A stretch of DNA of 64,000 nucleotides from positions 16,304-80,303 of the forward strand of contig NZ_VCNG01000013.1 in the NCBI RefSeq assembly GCF_006227205.1, given 5' to 3'. This DNA is from Pseudomonas sp. ICMP22404. Its GTDB lineage: Bacteria > Pseudomonadota > Gammaproteobacteria > Pseudomonadales > Pseudomonadaceae. A model generated the notes under the pieces. That model made no database searches and had not been told where the DNA came from. It saw only the letters and a list, made by a program, of their open reading frames with translations. The position numbers and the translations under genes were made by a program. Positions 8,874 through 18,099 of this stretch are shown in pieces; within the stretch, counting starts at the first letter, position 1; every line of letters begins with the position of its first letter.

Positions 8874-10322
8874 ATGCTGTACGACACCCTTATCCGTAAT
8901 GCGCAGGTCATCGATGGCCGTGACACACCCGGCTATACCGCCGATGTGGCGATTCGTGCCGGGCGCATCGAGCGCATCGGCGACCTGGGCGCTGCCCGGG
9001 CCACCGCGGAAGTCGACGCCGCTGGCCGTGTGCTGGCCCCAGGGTTCATCGACGTGCACACCCACGACGACACCATGGTCATCCGCCAACCGCAGATGTT
9101 GCCCAAGCTCAGCCAGGGCGTGACCACGGTGATCGTCGGCAACTGCGGCATCAGTGCTTCACCGGTGCGTCTGCGGGGCGATCCGCCGGACCCGATGAAC
9201 TTGCTGGGCACCGCCCAGGCATTCGTTTACCCGCGCTTCAGCGATTATCGTGGCGCGGTAGAAGCCGCCGCTCCGGCGATCAACGTCGCCGCCCTGGTGG
9301 GCCACACGGCATTGCGCAGTAACCACATGGACGATTTGTTGCGCACGGCCAGCGTGGGAGAAATCGCCGCCATGCGTCAGCAACTTCGCGAAAGCCTGGA
9401 AGACGGTGCGTTGGGCTTGTCCACCGGCCTGGCCTACGCCAACGCGTTTTCAGCGTCTACCGAGGAAGTCATGCAACTGACTGAAGAGCTGAATGCATAC
9501 GGCGCGGTCTACACCACTCACCTGCGCAGCGAGTTCGAACCGGTGCTCGAGGCCATGGCCGAGGCCTTCCAGATCGGGCGCCATGCACAGAGCCCGGTGA
9601 TTATTTCCCACCTAAAATGTGCCGGCGTCGGGAACTGGGGGCGTAGTCCGCAGGTGCTTGCCGCGCTGGAGAGCGCCGCAAGGAACCACCCGGTCGGCTG
9701 TGACTGCTACCCCTATGCGGCAAGCTCTTCGACACTGGATCTCAAGCAGGTGACCGATGCCCATCCCATCACCATCACCTGGTCGACGCCTTACCCAGCG
9801 ATGGGCGGTCGCGACCTTGTCGACATTGCCAGCGAATGGGGGGTGTCGTTGTTGGAGGCGGCGCGCCGCTTGCAACCGGCTGGTGCGGTGTACTACGGCA
9901 TGGACGAAGCTGATGTCAGGCGAATCCTCGCGCATCCGCTGTCCATGATCGGTTCCGACGGTTTGCCCGAAGACCCGTTTCCCCATCCACGTTTGTGGGG
10001 CGCTTTCCCACGGGTACTGGGACATTTCAGTCGTGACATCGGACTTTTTCCGTTGCACACCGCCGTGCACAAAATGACCGGTCTCTCCGCGGCACGCTTC
10101 GGCTTGAAAGAGCGCGGTGAAATTCGTGAAGGGCATTGGGCGGACCTGGTGCTGTTCAACCCGCACACCATTCGCGATGTCGCAGACTTCATAGAGCCGC
10201 AACGTGCTGCCGAAGGCATTGATGGGGTGTGGATCAACGGCGTTCTGAGCTACAGCGATGGGCAGGCGAACGGACGCAGGGAGGGGCGGTTCCTGGCGAG
10301 AGAGGGACAGACGGGCTCATGA
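8874..10322 (+). CDS. N-acyl-D-amino-acid deacylase (D-aminoacylase)
   Basis: 482 residues of the amidohydrolase superfamily. The ATG at 8874 is one base after the RpiR stop, with GGGAG before it; a longer open frame back to 8538 merely runs inside the RpiR gene. Key features are the HTHDD metal motif near residue 65, GVTTVIVGNCGIS near 83 (the family cysteine ligand), a HLKCAG segment near 245 and a C-terminal GHWADLVLF beta-strand region. The enzyme hydrolyses N-acyl-D-amino acids to D-amino acid and carboxylate in the cytoplasm. Together with the permease and regulator it forms an uptake and deacylation unit. Confidence 0.9.
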   Translation: MLYDTLIRNAQVIDGRDTPGYTADVAIRAGRIERIGDLGAARATAEVDAAGRVLAPGFIDVHTHDDTMVIRQPQMLPKLSQGVTTVIVGNCGISASPVRLRGDPPDPMNLLGTAQAFVYPRFSDYRGAVEAAAPAINVAALVGHTALRSNHMDDLLRTASVGEIAAMRQQLRESLEDGALGLSTGLAYANAFSASTEEVMQLTEELNAYGAVYTTHLRSEFEPVLEAMAEAFQIGRHAQSPVIISHLKCAGVGNWGRSPQVLAALESAARNHPVGCDCYPYAASSSTLDLKQVTDAHPITITWSTPYPAMGGRDLVDIASEWGVSLLEAARRLQPAGAVYYGMDEADVRRILAHPLSMIGSDGLPEDPFPHPRLWGAFPRVLGHFSRDIGLFPLHTAVHKMTGLSAARFGLKERGEIREGHWADLVLFNPHTIRDVADFIEPQRAAEGIDGVWINGVLSYSDGQANGRREGRFLAREGQTGS

Positions 10323-10467
10323 ATTCCCTGGCCACAGGTTCACTTCTGTTCTTCACGTGACAGCAGTGTCGGTGGGTGGTGGCACTGCGACATTAAAGAA
10401 GCCGGCGCCAAGGCCGAAGCAGTGGGTTCAACCTGTCTAAACGGGTCCTTCAGCCAGGGAGCAACCC

Positions 10468-10836
10468 ATGAGCTTCGGTAAAACTACCCCCGTCCTGCGG
10501 ATCTTCGATGAAGCCAAGGCGTTGGCGTTCTACGTCGACTTCCTGGGCTTTACCGTCGACTGGCAACACCGCTTTGGCGACGACTTTCCACTTTACCTGC
10601 AAGTTTCCCGCGGCGACTGCGTGTTGCATTTGTCCGAGCACCATGGCGATTGCACGCCGGGCTCGGCGCTGCGAGTCGAGACGGATGAGCTGGAAATGTT
10701 TCAGGCACAGCTGGTCGCCAAGCCATACGCCTTTGCGCGTCCACAGATCCAGGCCATGCCCTGGGGCAGCCAGGACATGGCGGTGGTCGATCCGTTTGGG
10801 AATCGGTTGGTGTTTACCGATGCGATCTGTGTCTGA
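10468..10836 (+). CDS. VOC-superfamily (glyoxalase/bleomycin-resistance-like) protein
   Basis: 122 residues forming one vicinal-oxygen-chelate unit: a beta-alpha-beta-beta-beta half near residues 6-60 (ALAFYVDFLGF, CVLHLSEHHGD) and a second half near 70-118 ending in DMAVVDPFGNRLVFTD. GGGAG stands six bases before the ATG. The pattern resembles antibiotic-sequestering bleomycin-resistance proteins more than lactoylglutathione lyase, but activity cannot be inferred. The gene is convergent with the Tc toxin operon and separated from it by only 19 bases. Confidence 0.82.
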   Translation: MSFGKTTPVLRIFDEAKALAFYVDFLGFTVDWQHRFGDDFPLYLQVSRGDCVLHLSEHHGDCTPGSALRVETDELEMFQAQLVAKPYAFARPQIQAMPWGSQDMAVVDPFGNRLVFTDAICV

Positions 10837-10855
10837 GTGTTGAATAGCCCACGCG

Positions 10856-13627
10856 CTAAGGTCGAGTGAGCGCGAGGATATGAGCGTTGTACGCCTCATA
10901 ATTCCTGGGGTGGCGCCCTGTCTCGATATTGACGCTTTCCGGGATAATGCCGCTGCAGTTGAAACAGGCAATGAAAGCTTCCGGTTCGGTCACGCCGGTC
11001 AATTTTTCGGTAAACAGGTACGTATCCGAAAGCACTCTTTCAGCTTGGCCCGGGTAGAGCGCGACGACGGTGTTCAACACCCGGACTTCGCCATGAGCTC
11101 CCGGTCCCCCGGTGCGCACAGGAATGATTGCGTTGGATTCCTCGATATGCGTCGCAATGAGATGCTGGGTGTGTTGCTGGAGGTCGGAAATGGTGTCGAT
11201 GGTTCGACTCAGCGTTGGCTCGCGCTTGAGCATCTCAGGATCCAGTTCGAGTTTATGAACCGGGTCGTTTTTCGTCGCGCTGTATCGTTCGGCCAGGTCT
11301 GCCAGGTATTCGCTGGTATTCCCGATCTTGTAGCTGCCGAAATTCAGGTAGAAGTGCTCGCTTTTCGCGCTGCCATCGTAGCTGCTGTCTACGCCACGGT
11401 ATCCCGTCGGACCAGATTTGGGGCCGGGCAGATTGTAGGACTCATAGAGGCTCCTGTGCTTACCTTCCGTGCGATCCTTGACCACGCCAAATGAGTGGAC
11501 AACCAAGTCCTTGCGCTTTGTCTTGCTGAAGCTGGGGGTGGGGCGGAGGGCGAGTCCGGGAGCGGAGTCATCTCGGTCAGCCCTGGCAGCTCTCCTTGCC
11601 AGTGGATCCTGCATCATCGTCACGGAACGGGCATGACCATCGCGCTTCACCGATTCGACCACGTCATCCTTCAGCCATCCCTGATGATCGACAAACCTGA
11701 GCGGATTGTTCCCCACCATGCAATACAGGTTCAACCCATCCACCGCCCCCGCCGGGTCGGGGCTGATCCAGCGTTGCAACCACGGCGCGTAGTACCGTTG
11801 CCCGTAGTAGTACAGCCCGCTGGCATCGCGCTCCTTTCCGGAGTAGCGAATGGTCCGGTAGTCGGCTTCCACGGCCGAACGGGACGCCAGCCAAGCGGTA
11901 CCACCATAGGGCAGGTAGCTTTCCTGGCTGATCAGGTGGCCCTGGTCGTCGAGTTCCAGTGAACTGGAGCCCAGGTGGTCGCCAAGGTTGTAGCGCATCT
12001 GGTTGGCGGCGATACCGGACGGTCGACCTTCGGTCCAGTGCAGATAGCGCACGTTGAAGCGACCGGCTTGCAGGGTGATGACTTCCAGGCGTTCGTTATG
12101 GCGGCTGTGGATTTCCAGCCCTGGCAGATAACGGACTTCACGGGTGTGGGTGACTGCCGCGGTGTGGGTTGTCCGGACCTTGCGCACCCGTTGGCCGGTG
12201 TAGTCGTAGTGATAGCGTTCAACGTCATTGGGCGCGTTATCGCGCTGGACCAGCACCACGCTGTCGAGTTGGTTACGGGTGTTCCAGGCCAGTGCCTGAC
12301 CCGGTGACAGCGCCTGCTGGTTGCCATGGGCATCGACGTCCACCCTGACATCGGCCGCCGAGTGGCCCGTGTTCCACGACAGAAGGCGATTGCTCGTGGC
12401 GCTGACGTTCAATGTCCGGGTGTAGTTGTTGCGTTCGCTAACATGGCGCAGTTCGGTCAGGTTGCCGCCGGCATCGTATTCGTAGTGCTCGGTGTAGTTG
12501 AACAACTGATTGGCGTCGATCGGTAGATCGAGGGTCGTAGGCGCCAGGCCGGCAGTTTCACGCCCGGTCGCACTGGTCAATTGATAAAGGCTGTCGTAGG
12601 TGAATGCGCTGATGGCTTCGACCCGCTGGTTACTGCCGAACCGCGCCGGTTGGGCCTTGTCCTCGATATGCGTCACGTTACCCACCGGGTCGTAGGTGTA
12701 GCGCAGATCCTGCAAGATCCTGGCGGACAGCGACACGCGAAGGGCGGTCAGGCGCCCATTGGCAGGGTCGAATACGGCGTGACTCATGACGCCGTTGCCG
12801 GCTGTCTGGGTTTCGAGCTGGCCGAACGCGTTGTAGGTGAGGTGGCTGACGATGGTTTGTTCGATGGCGGCGTCTCTGGTCTTCAGGCTCACGGAGCGGA
12901 GTTGGCCTGCGAGGTCGAACGCGTACCGCCGTTGGTGCCGGGCAGCATCGGACTGCTGGATGATCTGCGCGAGTGCGTCGTAGCGCCAGCTCGTGGTATG
13001 GCCGTCGCCTTTTTCCAGCAGCAGGTCACGGTCCTTTTCCTCCGTTGGCCAGTCGGCTGGTCCAGCGTCGGCCCGCATATGCCTTGTCTGGCGCAGAGGT
13101 GTGGCGCAGAGCGCATAGCCATGGGTCAGCAGGGTGCCCGCGCTGTCATCGTGACGAACCACGGCACCGCACAGGTTGTGCGCGGCAGACGTCGGCGAAC
13201 TGTCCCCGTAGCGCAGGCATTCGACCCTGCGCGGATTCTGTCCTGGCGTTTGCTCGCGCAGGACGGTCGGCCGCAATTGGCTGTCGAAGGTCGTCCGCCG
13301 ATGATTTCCCCGTTGATCCCAACTGTGCAGTAACTGCCCGGCATCGCCCGGCAGGCTCAAGCGCCACCCGGCGTCGACGCTGTCCACCAGTAGGGTCTTG
13401 CCGGACAGGCTGTGGACGGTTCGCAGGTTGGGCGCGGGGGCGCTGATGAACAGCCGGGCGTCCCATTGCTCCACCCGTCGTCCGGCCTCGTCGTTGCGGT
13501 ATCGGGTAATGCGCGCCTGGCTTTGCTCGTCCGCGTTGCGTCGGTAATAAGCCACCTGTCGCACGGGCAGGCCACGGTTGTCGATGACGTTGATCGTGGG
13601 TGTCCTGTGGTGAAGACGGGCGCTCAT
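10856..13627 (-). CDS. tccC: Tc toxin TcC subunit (TccC-like), RHS core with deaminase-like tail
   Basis: 923 residues, last gene of the Tc operon. Residues 1-651 are an RHS/YD-repeat shell ending in the RHS core signature (YYGQRYYAPWLQRWISPDPA and NLYCMVGNNPLRFVD), where TcC proteins cleave themselves and release the C-terminal toxin inside the TcB-TcC cocoon (family knowledge). The 272-residue tail (652-923) is the hypervariable effector. It contains H845-G-E847 in a GGPGAHGEVRVLN context and C888-F-N-C891, the order and spacing expected of zinc-dependent nucleic-acid/nucleotide deaminase toxins rather than the ADP-ribosyltransferases of classic TccC proteins. The start overlaps the TcB stop (ATGA) with GGGAG upstream. 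Confidence 0.88.
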   Translation of the reverse strand: MSARLHHRTPTINVIDNRGLPVRQVAYYRRNADEQSQARITRYRNDEAGRRVEQWDARLFISAPAPNLRTVHSLSGKTLLVDSVDAGWRLSLPGDAGQLLHSWDQRGNHRRTTFDSQLRPTVLREQTPGQNPRRVECLRYGDSSPTSAAHNLCGAVVRHDDSAGTLLTHGYALCATPLRQTRHMRADAGPADWPTEEKDRDLLLEKGDGHTTSWRYDALAQIIQQSDAARHQRRYAFDLAGQLRSVSLKTRDAAIEQTIVSHLTYNAFGQLETQTAGNGVMSHAVFDPANGRLTALRVSLSARILQDLRYTYDPVGNVTHIEDKAQPARFGSNQRVEAISAFTYDSLYQLTSATGRETAGLAPTTLDLPIDANQLFNYTEHYEYDAGGNLTELRHVSERNNYTRTLNVSATSNRLLSWNTGHSAADVRVDVDAHGNQQALSPGQALAWNTRNQLDSVVLVQRDNAPNDVERYHYDYTGQRVRKVRTTHTAAVTHTREVRYLPGLEIHSRHNERLEVITLQAGRFNVRYLHWTEGRPSGIAANQMRYNLGDHLGSSSLELDDQGHLISQESYLPYGGTAWLASRSAVEADYRTIRYSGKERDASGLYYYGQRYYAPWLQRWISPDPAGAVDGLNLYCMVGNNPLRFVDHQGWLKDDVVESVKRDGHARSVTMMQDPLARRAARADRDDSAPGLALRPTPSFSKTKRKDLVVHSFGVVKDRTEGKHRSLYESYNLPGPKSGPTGYRGVDSSYDGSAKSEHFYLNFGSYKIGNTSEYLADLAERYSATKNDPVHKLELDPEMLKREPTLSRTIDTISDLQQHTQHLIATHIEESNAIIPVRTGGPGAHGEVRVLNTVVALYPGQAERVLSDTYLFTEKLTGVTEPEAFIACFNCSGIIPESVNIETGRHPRNYEAYNAHILALTRP

Positions 13628-16600
13628 GCTTCACTCCCGGTGGTCGACATGACCTCCTGCAGCGTGTCGTTCTCGTCTTCGTCCACGGTGTACCAGGGAT
13701 GGCGCGTGTGACGGCGCATGTAGCAGAGGCCATTTTGCCTGGCGAGAAGCCTGTGGACGGGGCGTCCGAGAGGGTCGTAGAACTGCTGGTCGAAATGCCC
13801 GGACTGGCGCAGGGACACATCGTTGATGTGGCAGTGCCGATCGGCAAAATAGGGACGATAGATGCGGATTGCCAGTCCCTTGCTGTTGTATTCCACTCGC
13901 TCGCTGACACGCCAGCGGACCGTGGCGATCTGCTCTTTTGGTCTTCCATCCGTCAGTGCCAGGTTACCTTTGGCGTCGACAACATAGGCCATGCCTGACT
14001 CGACGCGATGCTTGCTTTGCAGCGCTCGACCAAAGCCATCGAAACTGGTGATCGCGACGCGGATTTGTTGCTGCTCATCGTCGGGATAACGATCGGCGGC
14101 CAGGGTCGCGACCTGCACAGGTTCACGTGTCGAAGCCTCGAGTTCGTCTTTCAGCTTCAGCTCATCGGCCGACAATGCTTGGAGAGCCGGCAGCCTGGTT
14201 CGGGCCGAGGCGCAGATATGTCCGCTGGGAAGCAGGTCACCCTTGGCCACGCAACGGGTCAGCCAGTCGGTGTCTGCCAATGCTGCCTTCGATACGTTAC
14301 CCATCCAGCTGAAGGGCGCGTAATAGAGGGCCGTCGCGGCATCCTGCACAGCGTTCTTTGCCTGGCTGACCACTTCTGCCAGACGCTTGAACGAAGGCTG
14401 TTTGAACTGCGCGAGCGGTTTGAAGCCCACGCGGGTGTTGTGTTCGTCACCATAAAAGGACGTGGCCAGTACCTGGCCGAAAGCATCGAACAGGCCTTCC
14501 TGTACGTTACCGTTGGGATCGACGATGCGCAGGGGTTGGAGCGAGCGATAGTCGTAAGTGGCCTGGGTGGTACAGCCATCGGGAAGTTTGAAGGCGGTGA
14601 CGAAACAGGCGTACTTGTCGTAGCCGATTTCGGAGACTCCGTGGCTTTGGCTCGGCTGTACGGCGTTGACTTTGTAGAAGCCTTCCAGCGGAGCGTAGGT
14701 CGCGAAGCCGCTCTTGACTGACCAGCGCTTTCTCGCTGGTTGCGGCGCGGGAAGAAAATCGGTCATTGGGTGATACCCCATTTGTTCCAGCTCTTTTTCT
14801 TTGGGGCGGTTGTCCTCTGGCAGTAACCGAAAGACGTCCAACGCTGTTTCATCCAGCTCGGCGCGTTCCAGATGATCGGCCAGGGCCTGCAGATCCGCGA
14901 CGCCATCGGGCAGGGTTGCCCCGCTCGACGCGTCTTTGTAGCGCTGCACGGAGAGGCCGGTCAGCACGGCTTGGGTTTTCCAGGCGGTCTGCTTTACCCG
15001 TTCGTTGAGTGTTTCAAAAGACAGGTCCTGTGGCGCCAGCCCCCCGTCTTCAGGGGCCTTGGGGCATTGCCATGCCTGGGTGCGCTGGCGATAAGGCAGG
15101 CCCAATCGCCATTGCTGAGGGGCTTGCAGATGGATGAACTCCGCGTGGGTTTCGCTTAGGTGGTAGAGCTGCTGCGCCGGATCATGAGCGTCGCGCCACC
15201 ACTGCTGCTGGTCGGCGTCGCTGAACGGCGGTGTATCGCTGGCGTTTTTTCGGCGGGCGTAATGGATGTCCACGCTGTGGGTCAGCGCACCGCACAGATC
15301 GTGTTGCAGGTTCAAGGTGTGCTGGCATTGCGGGTCATCGGTAATGCCTTCGTACTGGTAGGTGATGGTCTCCAGCAGCAGCGGCAGCATTCGGGCATGG
15401 TGCCGAGCGCTGTCGGGTGCCTGCAGTAGACGGAGCCCATAGCGGTTTTCCTGGACCGAGTACAAACAAGTGGTTTTCAGGTGTCTATCGACGCCGAAGA
15501 CCTCGCTTCGCAGCAAGCGACCCGACAAGGCGCGGGCCATTTCCAGATCGGTCGCTGCGTCTGGCAAGGCGATGATCCGGTCGCTTTGCGACTCAGGCAG
15601 GTATTGGCAAAGCAGTGTCTTGCCCAGCGCCACGGCTTCTTTGTCTGCGCGGCTATAGCCGTTGCGTGGCGGATCCGTTTTTCGCCCGGTGTGAAACCAG
15701 TTTTTCTTCAGGCAGGTTGCCGTGAAACTCTTTGCGTCGGTATCGCCTGGGCTTGTTTCAGTGTCGGTTTGCAACAGCAGACCGAAACCCCGAAATTCGC
15801 GCTCGATGCCGTCGTAATAACCCAGGCGATAGGAAAGCTCCTGGGTCAGTTGATTGCCGGTCGTTTCATCCCGTTGGGTTTGACGGCATACCAGGTGCAG
15901 GGCCAAGGGCAGGCGACAGGTGAGGGGCTTGCCGGCTGCTGCTCTTTCCAGTTTTTCATCCAGCCATTCCTGCGCCGAGCTGCGGTAGTCGATGCGATGG
16001 TCGGCCCCCATGTTGTTGTTGGTGCCGGTGAGCAGATAGGGTTTAGCGCTGACGAAGTCATAGTGCCAATGTTGCGACCTCATGTACGGTGAACTCAGGA
16101 TCAGGCTGGAACAGCCGAGCCCGTGCAGGTCAGCGACGCTCACTTGGCACAACGGATCGTAGCGCAGCTCTTCCGGCCAGGGCAGCGCAACGGCGGGAGC
16201 GAAGCCCTGGCCGCAGCGGTTCATGAAGATCAGTGCCTGATCCGCTTGCAGGTAGATCAGGTCGACGGCGCCGGAACCATCCAGGTCCGCCAGGCGAATA
16301 CGCGAGGCGTCGAAGCTTTCGTAGGCAAGCCCGGGGAAGTCCAGCGTCCTGCCCTGGCCGAAATGCCCGCGGCCGAGGTTTGGCCAGCACTTCACTTCGT
16401 CATGACGAATGCGCACCAGATGCTGCTGGCCACTGCCCAGTACATCGCTGAAAGCCACCAGCTCGCCGGGAGAGCCGGTAAATACGGGCAGGGCGTCTTC
16501 ATGCTCCTCTCGGGGGACCTCGAATGGCGGCGAAAAACCGTACGTTCGTTGATTGGCGTACAGGCGAACGCTGCGCGGGCCGATCAATGCCAGATCGCCG

Positions 16601-18099
16601 AGCCCGTCGCCCATCAGATCGGCCAACTGTCCTTGAGGACTGAAAAACTCTGGGGCAAATGCATCGAACGTGGCGAAGTCCGACCAACTTCGATCGGCAT
16701 CGAGGGAGAAGAAACCGCTCACTTGCGGCCGGGCGACGAGCCAGTCCAGACGACCGTCCCCCGTGAGATCGCTCAATGCCTGGTGCACCGGTGTTGCCGT
16801 GTCGGCTACCGGGATGTTGGGGAGCGTTCGCCACGGCGCGTAGGCCACTTCATTGCCTTTGGCCCTGGCGCGCACGGGTTCGCGGTAATGCCAGCCTTTT
16901 TCGTTTCGATGGAGCACGCCCGGCAGGCCTTCGCCGTACAAATCCACGAGTTGATAGGTGTGGCCGTCGTTGAGACCCGGCATGTCCGGGAAACGCCGCC
17001 AGGCGAGGGGCTCAGGCGTGAGCTTGAAAGTGCTGTAGCTGAACTCGACGGGAGGGCGGCGTTCGACCGCTTCACCTTCGCCGAACGCCTGGTCGTGGGC
17101 GGCGCTCAAATGCTGGTAGCCCAACGGCGTTTGACGATAATCAAGCAGCAGGCGCCGCACCAGGACGGGGCCCGCACCCAGTTCGTCGAGGAAACGGTGA
17201 AACATCAGGACCTGGCGGCACAGTCGTTCGGTGCGTAATTCAAAACCGTAGGCGAAGTTGGAAAATGGATCGCTACGGACGTGCCACTGCCGGCCTTCAT
17301 ACAGCGGTTTTTCGGTGTAGGCAGTCGTCCGCTCGCCGTAGTCGAACACCAGTTCGAAGTGCCATTGCACAGCCGCGAGCCGATCCGCTGTCCATGAGTA
17401 GAGATGCGCGTCGGCCTTGAAGTTGCCATAGCTGACCTGGCTCAAATAGCGCTGTGCGGTGGTGTCTGATTTATATCGGTAAAGGATGTGTTCGCCGTGG
17501 GCGTTCAGGCTCTCCTCCAGCAGCCATTCGCCGACACGGCTCGTATCCTGGGGATCGGCCCGACGCGATGCCGGGTCTTTTCCAAACAGGTGAAGGCTGC
17601 CGTCGGCACCGTGCACCAGCCAGAAGCCTGCTTCATCACCTTGCGAGGACCAATGTTCAATGCGCTCGAAGCGGCTTTCGGTTCTGGGAAAGTGTCGGGT
17701 GACGGTGTAGGCCGTGCCCAGGTCCAGATCGTTGTAATGGTCGACGCGTGTCGAGACGGTGACGTCTTGCGAATCACGCTCGGGTAGCCATATCACTCCG
17801 GTGGGGCCGACGATTTCGTCATCTTCGGTATAGGCCGGTACACCTTTGCTGGTACGTCGCGCCACGCTGGGTAATGACAGCCCCCAGCCGATGCCGAACA
17901 CACCGTTGCCGAGCGAGCTGGCATAGTTCAGGGACAAGGGGGGCGCAAAGCCGCGCCCCGGTGAAATGGGCAAGGCAATTTCATAGGAGGCCGTACCGTG
18001 GGCGCCGACGGGGTTCCATCCTTTGCCGATGCTTTGAATGGCACCACCGCCCTTGGGCAGTGAGGGTGCGGTGACCGGCAATGGGGATTGTTCATTCAT
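13624..18099 (-). CDS. tcaC: Tc toxin TcB subunit (TcaC/TcdB-like, SpvB N-terminus)
   Basis: 1491 residues, the normal TcB length. Residues about 20-330 are a SpvB domain (LPISPGRGFAPPLSLNYAS, GNGVFGIGWGLSLPS), followed by FG-GAP/VCBS-like propeller repeats (DLTGDGRLDWL, LADLMGDGLGDL, RLADLDGSGAVDL) that make the beta-propeller docking onto TcA, then the TcdB middle N and middle C domains. With TcC it builds the hollow shell that holds the toxic tail. It starts within the stop of the TcA C-terminal gene and ends within the start of tccC (both ATGA overlaps), which implies translational coupling and matched TcB-TcC output. Confidence 0.9.
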   Translation of the reverse strand: MNEQSPLPVTAPSLPKGGGAIQSIGKGWNPVGAHGTASYEIALPISPGRGFAPPLSLNYASSLGNGVFGIGWGLSLPSVARRTSKGVPAYTEDDEIVGPTGVIWLPERDSQDVTVSTRVDHYNDLDLGTAYTVTRHFPRTESRFERIEHWSSQGDEAGFWLVHGADGSLHLFGKDPASRRADPQDTSRVGEWLLEESLNAHGEHILYRYKSDTTAQRYLSQVSYGNFKADAHLYSWTADRLAAVQWHFELVFDYGERTTAYTEKPLYEGRQWHVRSDPFSNFAYGFELRTERLCRQVLMFHRFLDELGAGPVLVRRLLLDYRQTPLGYQHLSAAHDQAFGEGEAVERRPPVEFSYSTFKLTPEPLAWRRFPDMPGLNDGHTYQLVDLYGEGLPGVLHRNEKGWHYREPVRARAKGNEVAYAPWRTLPNIPVADTATPVHQALSDLTGDGRLDWLVARPQVSGFFSLDADRSWSDFATFDAFAPEFFSPQGQLADLMGDGLGDLALIGPRSVRLYANQRTYGFSPPFEVPREEHEDALPVFTGSPGELVAFSDVLGSGQQHLVRIRHDEVKCWPNLGRGHFGQGRTLDFPGLAYESFDASRIRLADLDGSGAVDLIYLQADQALIFMNRCGQGFAPAVALPWPEELRYDPLCQVSVADLHGLGCSSLILSSPYMRSQHWHYDFVSAKPYLLTGTNNNMGADHRIDYRSSAQEWLDEKLERAAAGKPLTCRLPLALHLVCRQTQRDETTGNQLTQELSYRLGYYDGIEREFRGFGLLLQTDTETSPGDTDAKSFTATCLKKNWFHTGRKTDPPRNGYSRADKEAVALGKTLLCQYLPESQSDRIIALPDAATDLEMARALSGRLLRSEVFGVDRHLKTTCLYSVQENRYGLRLLQAPDSARHHARMLPLLLETITYQYEGITDDPQCQHTLNLQHDLCGALTHSVDIHYARRKNASDTPPFSDADQQQWWRDAHDPAQQLYHLSETHAEFIHLQAPQQWRLGLPYRQRTQAWQCPKAPEDGGLAPQDLSFETLNERVKQTAWKTQAVLTGLSVQRYKDASSGATLPDGVADLQALADHLERAELDETALDVFRLLPEDNRPKEKELEQMGYHPMTDFLPAPQPARKRWSVKSGFATYAPLEGFYKVNAVQPSQSHGVSEIGYDKYACFVTAFKLPDGCTTQATYDYRSLQPLRIVDPNGNVQEGLFDAFGQVLATSFYGDEHNTRVGFKPLAQFKQPSFKRLAEVVSQAKNAVQDAATALYYAPFSWMGNVSKAALADTDWLTRCVAKGDLLPSGHICASARTRLPALQALSADELKLKDELEASTREPVQVATLAADRYPDDEQQQIRVAITSFDGFGRALQSKHRVESGMAYVVDAKGNLALTDGRPKEQIATVRWRVSERVEYNSKGLAIRIYRPYFADRHCHINDVSLRQSGHFDQQFYDPLGRPVHRLLARQNGLCYMRRHTRHPWYTVDEDENDTLQEVMSTTGSEA

